From Rallus limicola (lineage: Eukaryota > Chordata > Aves > Gruiformes > Rallidae), in assembly GCA_022605955.1 (NCBI GenBank), contig JAKCOZ010000059.1, positions 1,488,001 through 1,552,000 on the forward strand: a DNA stretch of 64,000 bases. The letters are read 5' to 3'. The notes under the pieces were generated by a model that searched no databases, was not told the DNA's origin, and saw only the letters and a program-made list of their open reading frames with translations. The position numbers were made by a program, and so were the translations under genes. Position 1 is the first letter of the stretch. Each line of letters starts with the position of its first letter. Below are positions 1 through 13,800 of the stretch, piece after piece.

Positions 1-847
1 TCATTACAGCCACCTCATATTAAATAATTATCTTGGCTTAAACATAACAACATTGCTAACCTCAAGAGGCATTTTTCTTATTCCCAGGGCTTCTGTACTT
101 GTTAGAGAGGTGAGTGTGTGAAATATTACAGTTGTTCTACAGCTGAGCCTTTTCTCAGGAGACGAAGCTGAGTTGTTGTCACCTTATTATGAGCAACCCA
201 ACAGAGCTGGCTGCTCAATGGTAAAGGGTAGTATGCCTAAAGTGAACTGTGGGGCCTGAAATCCATTGAGAAAACTAATGATTTTAGAAGAAATTATCTT
301 AAATTGAAAGGCTGACTTTTTTGATAGCCATTTCCTTCCAAAGTTTTCCTCGCTGCCTCCTGCTCATCCACAGTCAATACACCTTTCAGTGTCCAAGGGG
401 AACAGCTGGAACGTGAAAGTACCCTGTGTAAACCAATTACTAGGTTATAGTTAGTAGTACTTTGACAGCTTAAAGTTGCTTGATTGTCCTGAAAGTAACT
501 GAAATTGAACAAAGGAAGCCTGTGTGTACCTCTGTGTAGTGCAGAACTGTACTGTGATGGATACAAATAAGGTGCAAGCAACCTCAATTCTCATAATGCT
601 AGTTAAGAAATCTCTGATTTGCACTATACTGGACAGTATGGAAACTTTTATAACCTTATTGCTTCCTCATCAGCATTCTCACAGTAGTTAGTACTGAGTA
701 GGACACTATCCTTCTGCCCTGACACATAGCACTATGAAGAGAACTGAGATAGGTATGAATGTTGTAGTAGTTGGGGTTTTTTTTCTCTTTTGTCTACTGT
801 GAGAATAGGGAAAGAGTAATCTACCTTAAGCAAGTCAGAAGTCAGAC
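1..847. other. Unique AT-rich non-coding DNA
   Basis: No gene, repeat or RNA structure is recognisable here. The longest open frame (294-587, minus) is 97 codons with no recognisable domain and no splice context, so it is treated as chance. Confidence 0.6.
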
Positions 848-905
848 ACAGGATCATAAGACTAGACCCAGAAGTGTCATCTAGTTATCCTGTCAGTGGG
901 AAGAA
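848..905 (-). repeat. Possible relic of a CR1/L2-type LINE 3' end
   Basis: This short stretch resembles the reverse complement of an old LINE 3' end: an 'ATCATAAGA' start, an 'AGAAGTGTCATCTAGT' core and a following 'CCTGTCAGTGGG'. In CR1 and L2 relics the matching pattern is 'atcataga ... gaagggtcatctagt ... cctg'. The match is brief and heavily mutated, so it could be coincidence. Confidence 0.28.
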
Positions 906-2765
906 AGAACGATCCTATGAGGCAAAATTAATTACTTTTGGAACCTTATGAAATTGCGTTCCCAGACTCGCTGATGCAGCTGAATCACAAGGGCATGTGG
1001 AAATGGCACAGTGCAGAATAGTCACTATGTTAGCTTGAGGCCTAGTCTGATCTAATTAACCTGCTCAGAGGCAAGGTTAATGAGCCTGGGTGCAGTCCAG
1101 CACAGGAGGGTTTTTTCAACTTGCTTGGAGCTGCCCTAAGGCTCTACTGTAGGAGTGCAGCATAGACATGTAAGTTATTAAAATAAAAACATGGAATGTG
1201 ACTTTAAGATGCTTGTGTTAATACAACATGCTCTCATAATGATGTGGCACTCAGTCATCTGGGTGAGCCCAACTGTCTTACGTTTATAGCTGTGAGGAGC
1301 ACTTCACTAGAGAATTGCAGCAAGGAGCACACATAGAGCAAGTGACCCTTAACAACCAAAGAAAAGGTAGAGTGGAGAGCCCGATTGTGGAGGTTGGAGT
1401 GAGATCATCTTACTTGCTGTCCCACCACGGGCTACAAACCTTCTGTACATGTCTCTGATGTTAACAAATGTCTCTTTTCCTGTTCTATCCTCAACCCCTG
1501 ATAGAAACGCAGCCATCCTGTGACAGCGTTCCGCATAAGACAAGATCACGAGCTCCATGATCCAACGGGTTCATTTTGGCTTTTTCTGTGCAATTGTACA
1601 TTTGTACAGTACCAGAAATGCAGAAACACCCACACATCACACACTTCTGGACTTAATCTGCAAATTATTTCCCCCAGAACAGGCAACCTATAGAGATCCA
1701 AAGTATAAATCATATCTGTTGTCAATATACATATGGTCAATAGATTGTGTCTTTTCAACAAACCTTTAGTTCCTTCCCACTTTCCCTGCTATTCAGCATT
1801 CCCCAAACCCAGATATGAGCTAGTTAATGAACTATCTCACTGCTTTTTATTTTGAACTCCGAATAGTTAATAGAGAAAAAAAGTGTCAAATAACTTTATT
1901 TTTTCCCTGTATAGGTGTATTTAATAAAAATCACAGTAATTATGCAGATAACATATAATTTATAAATTAATAGCAATTCTACTGTAAGTAGAACAAAATG
2001 GATAGTTTGTCTTCTGAAATGATTTGGGATTGTCATCTTGGATGGTTTATTCAAAAGGAACACAATTTATTTCACATTAGTTGGGATATACAAGTCATTA
2101 ACACAGGTGTGGGAAATTAACTGCTTCTTCATAGAATATTAAGCTATGGTCTTTCAGACCAGTAAAAAACAAATTTCATATAACAGTTTAGCCAAAATTT
2201 TCCAGTGAATAATTTATATGATTAATTTCTGCCTCTTGGGATTATTTGTGTGTGTGCATTTCCTATAATCAGTTTTCTCTATTACTGCATTTACATTGGA
2301 ATGGTAAATAATTTATGGCCTCCTTTCCCAAAGCAGCACCCTAATATTGACCATTTTTGCATACAGAATTACTTTCCTACATCTTACAGTTCCAAGTTTC
2401 TTACCTCTAGCTGGATGTCTTGCATCACTTTCCTAGAATAGGTGTTTTTTTTTCAATTCATTATACAATTTGATACTATGAGTGAATAGTTGCACATATG
2501 AATTTCAAATTCATATTTCATACATATTTGAACTAGTAAAATGCAGTCATTGAAAAGTTTGCAGAAAGTAAATATAAAAATGGGTACTGATTAGTCCAAA
2601 TATAATTTCTAGTCAGTATATTTGCTATCAATTTGTTCCACCGAATGCTTTCATCTATGTCATGTATTTATCTCAGATTAAATGTTTTAGCAAAATTTGT
2701 TATAAAATGAGTTTGCTACTAAAATGTCACCTCAACCTCTCTTTTGACTTAGCTATATTGGAAAC
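906..2765. other. Unique AT-rich non-coding DNA
   Basis: Nothing is supportable in this interval. The open frames around 1349-1769 overlap on both strands, are about 70 codons long and resemble no protein I recognise. Confidence 0.55.
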
Positions 2766-2940
2766 TGAGAGTAGTGGTAATAATACTTAATGAAATGTCA
2801 GCTAAAAAGCTAAGTGATCTGGAGGTGCTTGGCAAAGAGAGTAGATGTCATTATTGTCATTTTCAGGTGGGGGGAAACTGAGGCCTAAAAGGATGAAAAA
2901 AATTACCAGAAGTCATTCAGGACTCTGGAAGCAATGTCAT
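2766..2940 (-). repeat. MIR-like SINE relic
   Basis: Read on the plus strand, the interval follows the reverse complement of the MIR (CORE-SINE) consensus. It has 'TAATAATACTTAATG', then 'TGCTTGGCAAAGAGAGTAG', 'ATTATTGTCATTTTCAGGTGG', the hallmark 'GGGAAACTGAGGC' at about 2873-2885, and 'AGAAGTCATTCAG', which corresponds to the 'aaggtcacacag' block. MIR elements are tRNA-derived, L2-mobilised SINEs that were active in early amniotes, and birds keep only degraded copies. This is the clearest of several MIR-like matches in the window. It could alternatively be another CORE-SINE sharing the same module. Confidence 0.58.
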
Positions 2941-5900
2941 AATTACAATAAAGCTCTTTCAGGTTCCTTTTCTTAGCTTGCTCTTATATGATCTGGTCTT
3001 TAGTAAACAGAGCTAGTGGCAAACATGCCATGTTTCCAAGTAACCCTTTATTAAAGAGAAACAAATTATCATTACTAAACTATTATTTTCTACTAATGAA
3101 AACTTTTTTTAGGTGTAAGAATCTTGGTGCTACTTTCCTAAGGCTTTCTTGCTTTTAGCTCATTTCTTTTTCAAAAGTTCAGCATACATGCTAAATTATA
3201 TTTTAATGTCTAGATGAAAAATCAAGAAATAATGGTAGAGAACATAAAGTCCAGGGCTGCTTAACCAGTAGATGGGAAATCAGCAAATCTTGTCAAAATT
3301 TACTTCCATTATATTTCTGGATAAATTTTTTAAATGAGACCTAGTCCAATTGGAAAACGTAAGGTTCACCTTATGTTCACCTTATGACAAGAGGCTGTAC
3401 TCACAGTGTTGCTTCCTGCTTGATAATTATTTTTCCAAAGTACCAATGCACACAAAATGCTTCATAACAAATTTTCCTTTTTATTTATAAATATGAACGA
3501 ATATTAATGCTCATCCTTAGCTCATGACTTCAGAATTCATCAAGTTATCAATAACATTATCAACTACATTCATATTAACCTCAGGTTTCTGATGGGCATT
3601 CCTATCTGCTTTTCCCTGTAATGTTTTCTAGGCAAAGCAATCTGTTGTTCTCTGACATCAATCTGTATTTTCAAAGAGAGACGCTTTATAATTTAGTCTG
3701 TGTGGTAACCCATATAAGCTGCAGTGATCTGACTACTTCAAGTCATATAATGTTTGGAGGTTGTGTTCTCATCGTCACTATTTTTGTGTAACTCAGGTGT
3801 AACTTCAGTATTGCCTGAATATTCAGAGGAACAAAAAAAAATTATCCTGCTTCATTTAGGAGGTTTGTGTAATTCCTGAATTCATGCAAGTGCAGTCATC
3901 TTTGGTATACTGAGTATAACCTGCCACCCAGAACAGTCTTGCCAGCTGTCTCCACCAGAGCTTCCACAGCATGGAAACAGTGCAGTCCTCTAAGCTTAGT
4001 GATTTCCCTCATTTATAATGTTAGATACTACCTTTTGATTTTTATCTTGCACACTTTTTCCTCTCTAAAATGAGGAGTACTTCCTGTAAGAAGCATTTCT
4101 TCTGCTCTAATTTCTTCATATATTGGTACTCCTTGTCTTTTCTCATATCAGTTTAAATTCTTTCATCCCCAGTGTCAGGGAAAAGACCCTTCATATATAG
4201 ATTGTTTTTAACTTAAATAGAGAAAGCATTGTGTTGCTGTTTCCACAAGGGGATAAAAGAAAAATAGATTTGTTGAAACAGCCTCTTTTTTTTTTTTTTT
4301 TCCTTTTAAATGTATGTGTGTTTTGTATTCTTTAATACCGCAGTGGAAGCTTTAGATGAAAGAGGTGCATGCATAAGTTCAAAGCCTTTCCTGCTTGATC
4401 AGTATTCCCACAAGAGAAATGGATGAGAAAAGGTAGATGGGGAGAGCCTGGCTGGACTCATCTCATCAGCTCAGCTAAAAGGAAATAATGGGGGAAAAAA
4501 AGAGTTCTTTTAATTTTTGTTTGTTTACTTTCTTTCATTTTTATTCCCCTCTAGGCACAAAACAAGCAAACCGAGCTCTATTTAAAAACAGTGTGCTCTT
4601 GCTCCCACACACCATCTTTTCATAATCAGAATCTTGGTAATTTTGTGTAGTCTTTTTTTTTTTTTTATGAGCATTTTCAAGGAGGAAAAAAAATGCTGAA
4701 AGAGCACCTGGGGGAAAACTCTGCAGTCTTACGAAAGATAATTTTCTACCTGATTGCATAAATAAGAGCAAAAATTGGTATGTTGAACTTCTTGTATTTG
4801 TTAGTATTTAGGCCATGATTCAGATAATTGTTTTTCCTTGGGGACAGGCTTGTATCTGAGCTCTTCAAAGTATTTCATCCCTGTGTGTACATTCATTACA
4901 TTACCATAAAATGATATCCAAAAGGAATTGGAATAAACTGCAGTGGGTTTCACTGGAGACTTCAGGATTAAATTGCATGATCTAGGTTATGTCCATTGCA
5001 GCTTTCTTCAGCCTATGAGGTTGCTTAATGAAGCTGTTGAAGTTTGAAAGGCAGATGTATTTTCCTTGTGCCTTAGGGAACAGGAAATCTTTAGTTGAGA
5101 TATTGGGAAAGAGGCTGCCTAATCTACAGTTGCCTACTACAGGTTTTTAAGACCGGACAGTTCTGATAACAGCTTGTTAGAGATACAATAGTAGACTGAC
5201 TAGGTTGATTGCTGGCTTTTGAGTGGCTTAGGGTGTTCTGATACTCTTCATTTGAGACCATTTTCATAATGAAATGTAAGTAAGGTTGCTTCAGCCCTGG
5301 GTGACTAGGTATTCCTAACAGAGTCCACAATCATGACAAAGCAAAGCTTAGAAAACGAAACCCCATCAGGAAATGATTCAGTGCTTGTAAGAATCACTGT
5401 GTGAGCTTTTCATTGCTTGTTTGTAGAGTTATAATCTAATTCCCTCAATCATAATTTCCACCTACTTTCAGTACAACAAAGAATATGGTATTGTACTAGT
5501 TCTACCATTTGCCACTAATAAATCAGAGGTTTGTTAGCAGCTGTGAGAATTGATAATTGAGATTGATGAAGTGATTCAAATAAAACAGCATTTTATAATT
5601 GAAAATTTGTTTGATGTACAAAGAGGTTTTTAACCATATTTGGTCTTAATATTTGAGCTTTACAGCATGAAGGTGAGTACTGGGGTCTTCTCTAGTAGTA
5701 CAGCAGGTTATGTAAAACTGACCAATTGAAATTTGCCCATTGCCAGTTGATAATATCTGCTTCTCTTATACTTTGTGAGATTCTTTTATTTTTGCCACCT
5801 CTTTTTGGAAAGATGAGAAACTACTAGTTTACTTTGTCAAACTGCAAAACGCAGATGGAATTGGCACAATGGCTAATGCCTCTTGTATTTGTGTGTCTGT

Positions 5901-7598
5901 GAAAAGCAGTAGCATGCAACTGCTGGCTTTATTTAGTCTCCCAATCATCAGCTACTGGCAGACTAAGATTTTTTCAGACCCGCCCTTTGGAGGAAAGTCC
6001 TGTCCTGGCTTCTCTAGTTGGAAACCAAACTCGTGTAATTGCTGGTAAGAATCTCCACTGACAACATCCTCTTATTGGCTCAAGACTTCAGCATGGAGGT
6101 ATTTTAGCTTGGAAATACACAGCCTGCAACTTACATAGTTCTCACAGTCACCCTCCCTCATGTTTTTGAAGGGTTTGTCTCTCATGTTGTCTTCACTGTG
6201 GGAACTCTTTCTAGCTATATAAAAACTGAGGTAACTGATACAACTGTAATGACATGTCATATTATTAAACCAAACATGTTTTGTGGATATGTAAGGGGTG
6301 GGGTTTTTTTCCTTGGTGAAAGAGGAAAGGAGGCTCATGGTTATGCAGAAATTTCATGTTTGGCTCTTGCTGATCAGGAACAGAGTTTCAATCCTAGAAT
6401 CTGCCCCAATGAAGATTAGTGTTATCTTGTTACCTCAGGCACTCCTTTATTTGAATTGTAGGCTCAAATTTCAGGCCACAGATGTATGCTTTGACACATT
6501 TTACATTTAATGAAAAATGTTTTTTAAAGTTTTAATTTCAATTGCAAATAAAGGCATGTTTCAGGATCTTGAAAATTGCTGTGAAATGCAATTGTATCCA
6601 CCAACAATAGGGTGTGTTGAATCGCATTCAGGCTCCTTACTTTCCATATAAACTTTTGATTAAAATCTCTATTGCATGTTCAATTAATTTAGGCAATAAA
6701 GTCCAGGAGCTTTAAATGTGAATGTTCCAGTTTATGACATGAAGAGTTGTATGGAGTGGTGAAGCACTAGTGCCTGCCATGTACTGCTAACTAAGTCTCT
6801 TCAAGGCAACTCACGGGCCTCGTTCACCCTGCGAGGTATAGCTGGAGGTGCAGCTGCTTAGCCTGCTGTGGAAGGGCTGAAACTGGTTCAGTCTGAACTG
6901 TGTGTACACACTGCATGGTTAGGTTACTACCTGCTCTCCTTCATGAAACTGCTAGCTTCTGTACTTACAGATGAGAGATGGTGTGACCTTTCCCTGAACA
7001 TGGGAAGCAAGAAGGGACTGTTTTCACTCCATTTCCATTGTTCCCGAGGTCTACATACAGCCTACCAAATTTTAACCTCCCTGCTGAGACTTCTTGACTG
7101 CATTCAACCTCTTTAAAAGCTTTCCTAGCTAAGTGAAATGTAGTGTGATCTAAGAAAAACGGTGGCAATTTACCCATATCACACACAAATATACCCCTCA
7201 AACACAAGAAAAAGAGGTCTAGAAAGACTCTTGAAAGCAGGGAGTCCAGTGGAGGAGTTGGCCTTTGAGATCTAAGATTGGAGATTGCTTTGTCATGTTA
7301 TCCCACTAGCTTGTTTCAAACCTGTTTTGGGAGGATTGCCAGTGTTAGAGGAGAAGGCTGCATTACTTACCAGCTCCTAGTTTTGTGTTCCTTTTGGCTC
7401 TAGTACTGTAGACTGAAGTAGACTCTGTTGCCTTTGAATAAGATTAAGCCATCTCATGATCTTCCCATTGGGTGTTCTTGAGGACTAGAACCAAAGTGGT
7501 AATCTGAAGGAAAACCACTTCATTTTACAGCAAGTTTCATAAATAACCACATTCTCTCCTCTTCTGTCTTACTTGACTTGCCTTTTCATTTTCTTCAG
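2941..7598. other. Unique AT-rich non-coding DNA with two T runs
   Basis: No gene or dispersed repeat was recognised. Two homopolymer runs stand out: 16 T at 4286-4301 and 14 T at 4653-4666. Neither has a flanking retroposon body or target duplication that I could identify. Open frames such as 6072-6338 (minus) and 6198-6510 (plus) overlap on opposite strands and look random. Confidence 0.55.
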
Positions 7599-7870
7599 TG
7601 AATGTACACTGTGAGGTGGTGCTTCTGTTGCCATTTGGAAGCTGTCCTCCAGACAGACTTTGTATCTGATGCAGCTTTGTGCATCAGCTTTGTGTTTGTG
7701 GATGCCCAAGGCTCAAATGGAGAGTCTTTTCTATACCAGTACAAAACTGATAAATGCTGTTATGTGAGAACTGTCAAACCACTGATGGAATCTTACTATT
7801 CAGATGAAGATATGAAAACAACCCTACTGCTTGTGGGCAGAGTTCAGTCTGTATAATCACAGAAAATAAA
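7599..7870 (+). other. Candidate 3'-terminal exon or small ORF (unrecognised)
   Basis: A good acceptor-like sequence ('CCTTTTCATTTTCTTCAG', AG at 7597-7598) is followed by an ATG at 7602, an open frame of 84 codons to a TAA at 7854-7856, and an AATAAA signal at 7865-7870. The frame includes 'FVFVDAQGSNGESFLYQYKT', which reads as plausible protein, but I recognise no family. A TGA lies directly before the ATG in the same frame, so an upstream exon could not join in that frame if the exon starts at 7599. A second frame is open for about 22 codons from the acceptor, which could fit a frameshifted pseudogene. The stop codon lies only 8 bases from the AATAAA, which is unusually short. It may be a non-coding transcript end, a relic or chance. 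Confidence 0.22.
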
Positions 7871-7892
7871 GCCAATCACAGAAAATTAAGCG
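7855..7892 (+). repeat. 19-base tandem duplication over an AATAAA
   Basis: Two head-to-tail copies of a 19-base unit ('AATCACAGAAAATAAAGCC' and 'AATCACAGAAAATTAAGCG') run at 7855-7873 and 7874-7892 with two mismatches. The first copy holds an intact AATAAA, and in the second the matching site reads AATTAA. A simple local duplication explains it. Confidence 0.8.
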
Positions 7893-10800
7893 AAATATAA
7901 GGTCTCCTTGTGCTCTGCATGCTCGTTGCCTGCATCAGTGTGGTTGCATACACCTAAAACAGTCTCTGATGTTAACCTCTGTGTAGTTTTATTAAGAAAG
8001 CTAATTGGATATTTATAAAACTGACAATTTTAATGGCTTTTTATAGAAAGTTTCTTAGGCCAGCGATGTTGTGAATAAGCATAATTGAAAAGCTGAGGCT
8101 GAGTGGTACTTTCAGATATAAAGGATTTATTTTAAGTGAGGGTTGTGACAGAACTATCAAAATCTTGGGCCTGTATTATGTCCTCAGTTTTAAAGTAGAA
8201 TTGTCTTGAAATCAATGGCACGATGTGGCACCTGGATATTGATCAACATGTGGCAAGTTACTGAATTTAGAATAAAAATCACATTGCTAGCTATCCTGAC
8301 ATTGCATTCAGAAGGAACAATTCCTCTATAATTTTCACTCCCTTTCATTGTCAAGCAGGGCTAGGACAGCTATAAAGTACAGTATACTGAGATACTGGGG
8401 AGGGAGCACTAATTCAGGCATTGACAAAGGCACGATGCTGCTGTTGAAATCTCATGTGAAAGACATAAATCTGAGTGCTGTGTTGTTCTGACCTGTGCAG
8501 ATTTACACTCGTTATTGTCAAAACAAGCATCAGTATCTCAGAAAAGAAAAGAAAATGAAAGACAGCTTCCATAAACAGAAAAGTAAACATCAGATCCAAA
8601 TGTTTTGCCTCGTTAGTCTTCATTAGGATTAGGGAGGCAGGTAATATGTCAATGGGACTGAATAATGAGGGCATAATGATTCTTCTTTAACAACATGTGC
8701 TTCTCAACACGGCAAGGACCTCTGAGAAGAGGCAGGGTTAGCCTGTTACTCCAGCCTCCTGTTTGTTTCTACAGAATTTTTTTCTAACATCAAGAGTGGA
8801 ATGAATCTAAAAGTTCAGGGAATGACTGTAAATTCGGCAATTAAAGTGGATGAAGACTTTAAGAGGTTATAGTTTAACCCAATACAGTATATAAGTAAAA
8901 GTAAAGTTACGCTGCTGCATCACTGCTTGCTCTGCATTTCTTTATCAGTGTTTTCATGGACTTTTTTAGTGCAGAAATAGACATGATTGTGAGTCACAGG
9001 TCTCAAGCAGTAATGCCATCAAGCACTGAATTTATTCCCCAGAATTTGCACATGCATCTGTACAGGTCAGTAGCATCCCTGCATTTCTTAAACTAAGTTT
9101 ACAGCAGATCATTGTGCTACTCTGGATAGGGCTCTGTATGGGAAACGCCAATAAGAACTTGAGTTTTGTCAAATTTAGGATTTGAGCTAATGCTTCCAGA
9201 GTTTAACCTCTCTAATGATTTGTGTGACTTAAAAATGCTGTCATGTACATGACCCCAGTAGGACATGGTATGAGTTAGATTAATGCTTGTTCCTGTGGAG
9301 CCGTATGGAAAACAGCAAGTGTCATTTTGCTCATGTATTTTAACAAGCTGGATTACAGCCTTTTTCCACTGGGAGAGAGATTTATCCAAAGAAAAAAGGC
9401 TTCCCACCACATATAGCATCCATGATTCTTTGTGTTCTGTAATTGGCTTTGTATGAATATGGACCACGGTAGCCATAGAGGGATAGTAATGCAGTGACAG
9501 TGTTAAGAACAGTTTGAGGTTGCTGTTCACGTGTTCCCAAGGAAACAGTAGTACTGAATGTATTGACTGTTTTGTAATGAAAGTCTTACTTTGCAATGGC
9601 TTTTTCCAGGCTGGCAAGACCTCTGAGGCAAAGGGCCTTCTTTTGTACAATTTGTTTGTACAGTGACTTATCAGAAAGAAAAAACCAGAAATTAAAACAA
9701 GTCAACGGTGATGTGATGATGTGATATTCTCTTGAAATAAAGGAGTATGTGTTCAGTATGTACTCTGAATAGAAAGTCATTTGCATGGGTTTGATATCCC
9801 AGTGGATCAGAACCTTATACTATTTTAGGAGTCACATTTTCTTAACTGTGCTTATGAAAGTTCCCCAAGTGGAAGACAGACAGTTAAAATGCTGCATTTT
9901 AACCCCATGAAACTGGCTATGTGATGGGATTATAGAGCTGTGGATATTCCTAGCCACAGCCATTATGCTAGTAGGAATTTGAAGAGCACACTAGGTCTCA
10001 AACTGTAACAAAGAAACTGAAAGCCAAGAAGTAAATCTGTGATGAGAAGCCTATGATCTTTCTTGTGGTCTAGGCACTTATGAGCCCCCAACGTCTGTTG
10101 AGATCAGTGATGAGAGAGTTTGCAAAAACATATATTTGTGACTAGGGCAGATGAAAGTCTGTTTAATATTTAGTCACTGCTCAGAGCCACGTGTTTTGCT
10201 ACAGAAGCTGGTTCAGTAAAGCACAGGAGTAACCCTACTTCTTTGTACGCAGAGATGACAGAATGACTCTTGGTCCTGTTATGACTGTTATGGACACTTG
10301 CTAGTTTGTATAAAGGTTGGTGTAAACTCTGTTTATGCAGAGGAACAGTGAGAAAGAGTGTTATGTAGCTAAATAGCCGTCGTTTACTTACACTTCTTCC
10401 AAGCAGTTGAGTTATGATGAAAAACTTACCGAAATCATACAAAATTTGTGAATATATGTGCCACCATTATTGCCTGGAGTCAAAGAAGTCCTTGCTTAGA
10501 GACTTAGCTGCTTCAATGACAGGCATGCTGGTTTCCGGAAGTCATTTTCCTGGTAATGTGAAGTCAGTTGTTTGTGGTAGAGGAGGACAGATTTCTGATT
10601 TCTTTTGGCAAAGGTTTCATGTTAGCCCACTATTTACTGGTGGTGAGGAGGGAGAAAGTGCCAGATTGTATTTTTCTCAGAAATATCACAAGAGGGAAAT
10701 TACTTTCTAAAAAAGGTTAGCTTAAAACAACTGTGATAATTAAGACCATTGAAACTAAAATCAGTCTGTAATGAAAGGGGGGGGGTGTGTTTAATGTATA

Positions 10801-13800
10801 CATATGAACTGCATAGAGTTGCACTGATTTGTTCTCATGGTTTAGTTTTATATCGGTAGCTTTTCAGTGAAGGAACATGGTTACAAATGTGTTTCCTCCA
10901 TTGTGACTGGTGTTGCTGCTGCACTTCTCTTTGAAGTATGCTCACAAAGGGGAGTCACTGCATGGTATTGCAAGTCACAGAACATCTTTGCAACATCTCT
11001 GAGTCTCCTTTCCTGTGATCAGTCAGTGTCTTTCTCACCTGATTAATCAAAGGGTGAGATTGTTGATAGGTGCACCCTCAGATGTAGATAGTCTTCCCCT
11101 TAAAAAACAAAACAGAGGAAAAAATTGGAGGTTGGGAGGAGGAAGGAAGGCAATCTGTTATCTACAAAGAGTCTCAGATTGAAAAAAAATAAATAACTTT
11201 CTTTCCACCACAACATAGCGAGATGGAGGAAAGAGCAGGGTCAAACTTTAGGCTGTATATTTACCCAGTCTTGCCTTTGAAGTTCTACTGTATTTGCATT
11301 GCTGTCTTTGCCTTCAATATGGTAATTTGTAATGCTTGAGTAACCTTCCTTGATATTGAACCGTAAGGGAAAGGTAGTGAATTCAGCACATCTGCAAATT
11401 CCTGGGGCAATTTTTTGCTCATATAAGTAGTCTGAGGCTTTATTTTTTTCTTTTCCTTTTTTCTGTGGTCAGAAGGAGTATGTGAAACATATTTAAAAGC
11501 CAGGATGAAGAAAAACAAAGCTGAATGTCATGGTCCACTGTACAGTCCAATATTTGAAAGTTTTAAAAGTTTAGAACTTCATGACAGCATTGCTATTGAA
11601 GGCTACTGCAGTGCTGATGGCTAAGGACCAGAACCACTGCTTTTGGCATGGGACCATTCCCAAATAACTACATCTGATATTCCCTACCCAGAATCTTTTA
11701 TTTTCTTAAATGATTTTTAAAAGATGAAAAGATAAAATGGATAGGTTTCATTTGTAATTAATATCTTGCCTTTTTAAATGTTGGTGAAGCAAAAACAACA
11801 GCTCAAGCCCATATTTATGGATGGTGGCCCTCATCTCAAATACGAAGGTACTTTCTTCAGTTGTAATATGGTTCTGTGTTTAATGTGGCAATTTTACATA
11901 ATTAGAAACTGCTGTTTAAAATTTAAATTGCTGAGACACTTTGGTCTCATGCTTATCAAGGCCTCATTTTCAAAGTTGACATGTTTTCTTCTAGGATTAA
12001 AGTAGCCATAATCCAGTGAAATCAGAGGTTTGCTAAAATTTACACACATGTTTTGTCTATGTGTGTGTGTGTTCCAGGGCATTGACGTACTGTATTTTCA
12101 TGCTTTTCCATCTCTCTGCAAGTATTTCCCTATGGTCTCATCAAATTGCTAAGTGACCTGAGCAACTGCAACTCCCAGTGTAACATTATTTGTTATGCTG
12201 ATCAGTGGGACAGTGTATGGACTGAGTTAAACACTAGATTGATGTCCAAAGTAGGTGTCTTCCATGAAGAGAATTTGAAGTCGTATATACATTCCCTCCC
12301 AGGAGAAAATTGCCATCTTGGCACAGATTATGAGTTACTTCATTTGTGTGTTGAGTGGGACTTTTTTTGGAAGAAATTGATTTTCTATGGAAAATTGCAG
12401 TCACGTTTGGTAGGCTTCATGTGTTCATGGCTGTGTTCAGCTCCAGTAGAAGTACTTCCTGTAGAGGCTGGTGCTGGTTTTCACAGAGGGAAGGTAGTCA
12501 TTTCCATAAGCAGCCAGTCTTAACACAAACGCTGGTGGTTTTCACAGTACTAATTGGTGTATTAAGCTTGTTTTGCTGAACCACTTGCAACAGATGAAGT
12601 TCACCTAAGGTTTTCCAAGCACAGATGACAAACAGCAAAGTATATGCAAGTATACTTCTAGTGTATGACTTGATTTAAGTTGATGATAAGCTCTGCAATA
12701 TCTTGCTGCTATGACAAACACTCAATTTAGAGACCATGACAAATAAATTGGAACACACATTACTACCAATGACTACAGCTGGACAAATTCAGCTTGGCAA
12801 ATAATCTTTTCAGGGCTACAACCACGTTTTCTGCTGTAGACTGTGAAAGAGTAGGCTTACGATACAGGCATTACCTGAAGGATTTAAGGACATCTGCTTC
12901 TGTTTTGTAGTGCTTACCAGTATCACTACTATTGTGCTATATCTACTTAAGTTTTTTGGCTAACATGGCATACAGGGGTTTTAAGTCAAAATAGGAATGT
13001 CTTCTATAGCTTTGCTCCAGCTATACTGGGCTGCTGTAAATTGATGCGATTTACTGAGAGTTTCATCACTGAGAAAACCCCACTTTCAGATTGATGTAAA
13101 GACTCCCCTGAAGGTTGGGGAGCTAAAAAGAAAGAGAAGAATGTTAAGATTTGGATTCTTGAGTGCATGCTATTAATACAGCAAGCTGCATTGTTCCAGC
13201 AGCCATGTGGCTAACACAAAGTTTGCCTGGCATCACATACTATAAGTGCTCTGGATGATAAATTTTCTCTGCTACCCTCAGCAGTTTTTAGTCTCTGAGG
13301 TACAGTTCCATCTCTGAAATTGAAATTCAGTGCCATCAGAGTTGCTCTGTGCCTGGAGAAGACTGGCTGAGAAGGAATGGATGTTATGGTTCCCTAACAG
13401 TGTGTTAAGAAAGGAAATTTTGAGACTCTGAAACAGTAGTGCTACGCTTCCTAGGTTCCTAAAATATTTATTAAATGGATATCTAACACCTTCAACCAGA
13501 AATATGCCAGTGTACCATGAAATTTTTTGAGAAACAGTATGCTGGCCTAATGCAGTCCCTTGTGACATACCAGCTAATAGAGTCAAGCGATGTTTAAATT
13601 GTAAGGAAAACAAATAAGCTGCTAGTGCAAAGGGCAAAGCTTTCTGTAGGAAGTGTAGTGTAGTGAATGTACATTGTAGACACGAAGATTTGCCCTGAAA
13701 ATAAGGTACAACATATAACAGCAGCTTACATACCTTTTCTTTCAGAATGTGAGAGGTAAAATATGAGATACCCACTGGGCAGCCAAGATTAATTAATCTG

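Noticed and set aside
10777..10785. G9 run as a possible quadruplex
   Set aside because: It is a single run without the three further G tracts needed nearby.
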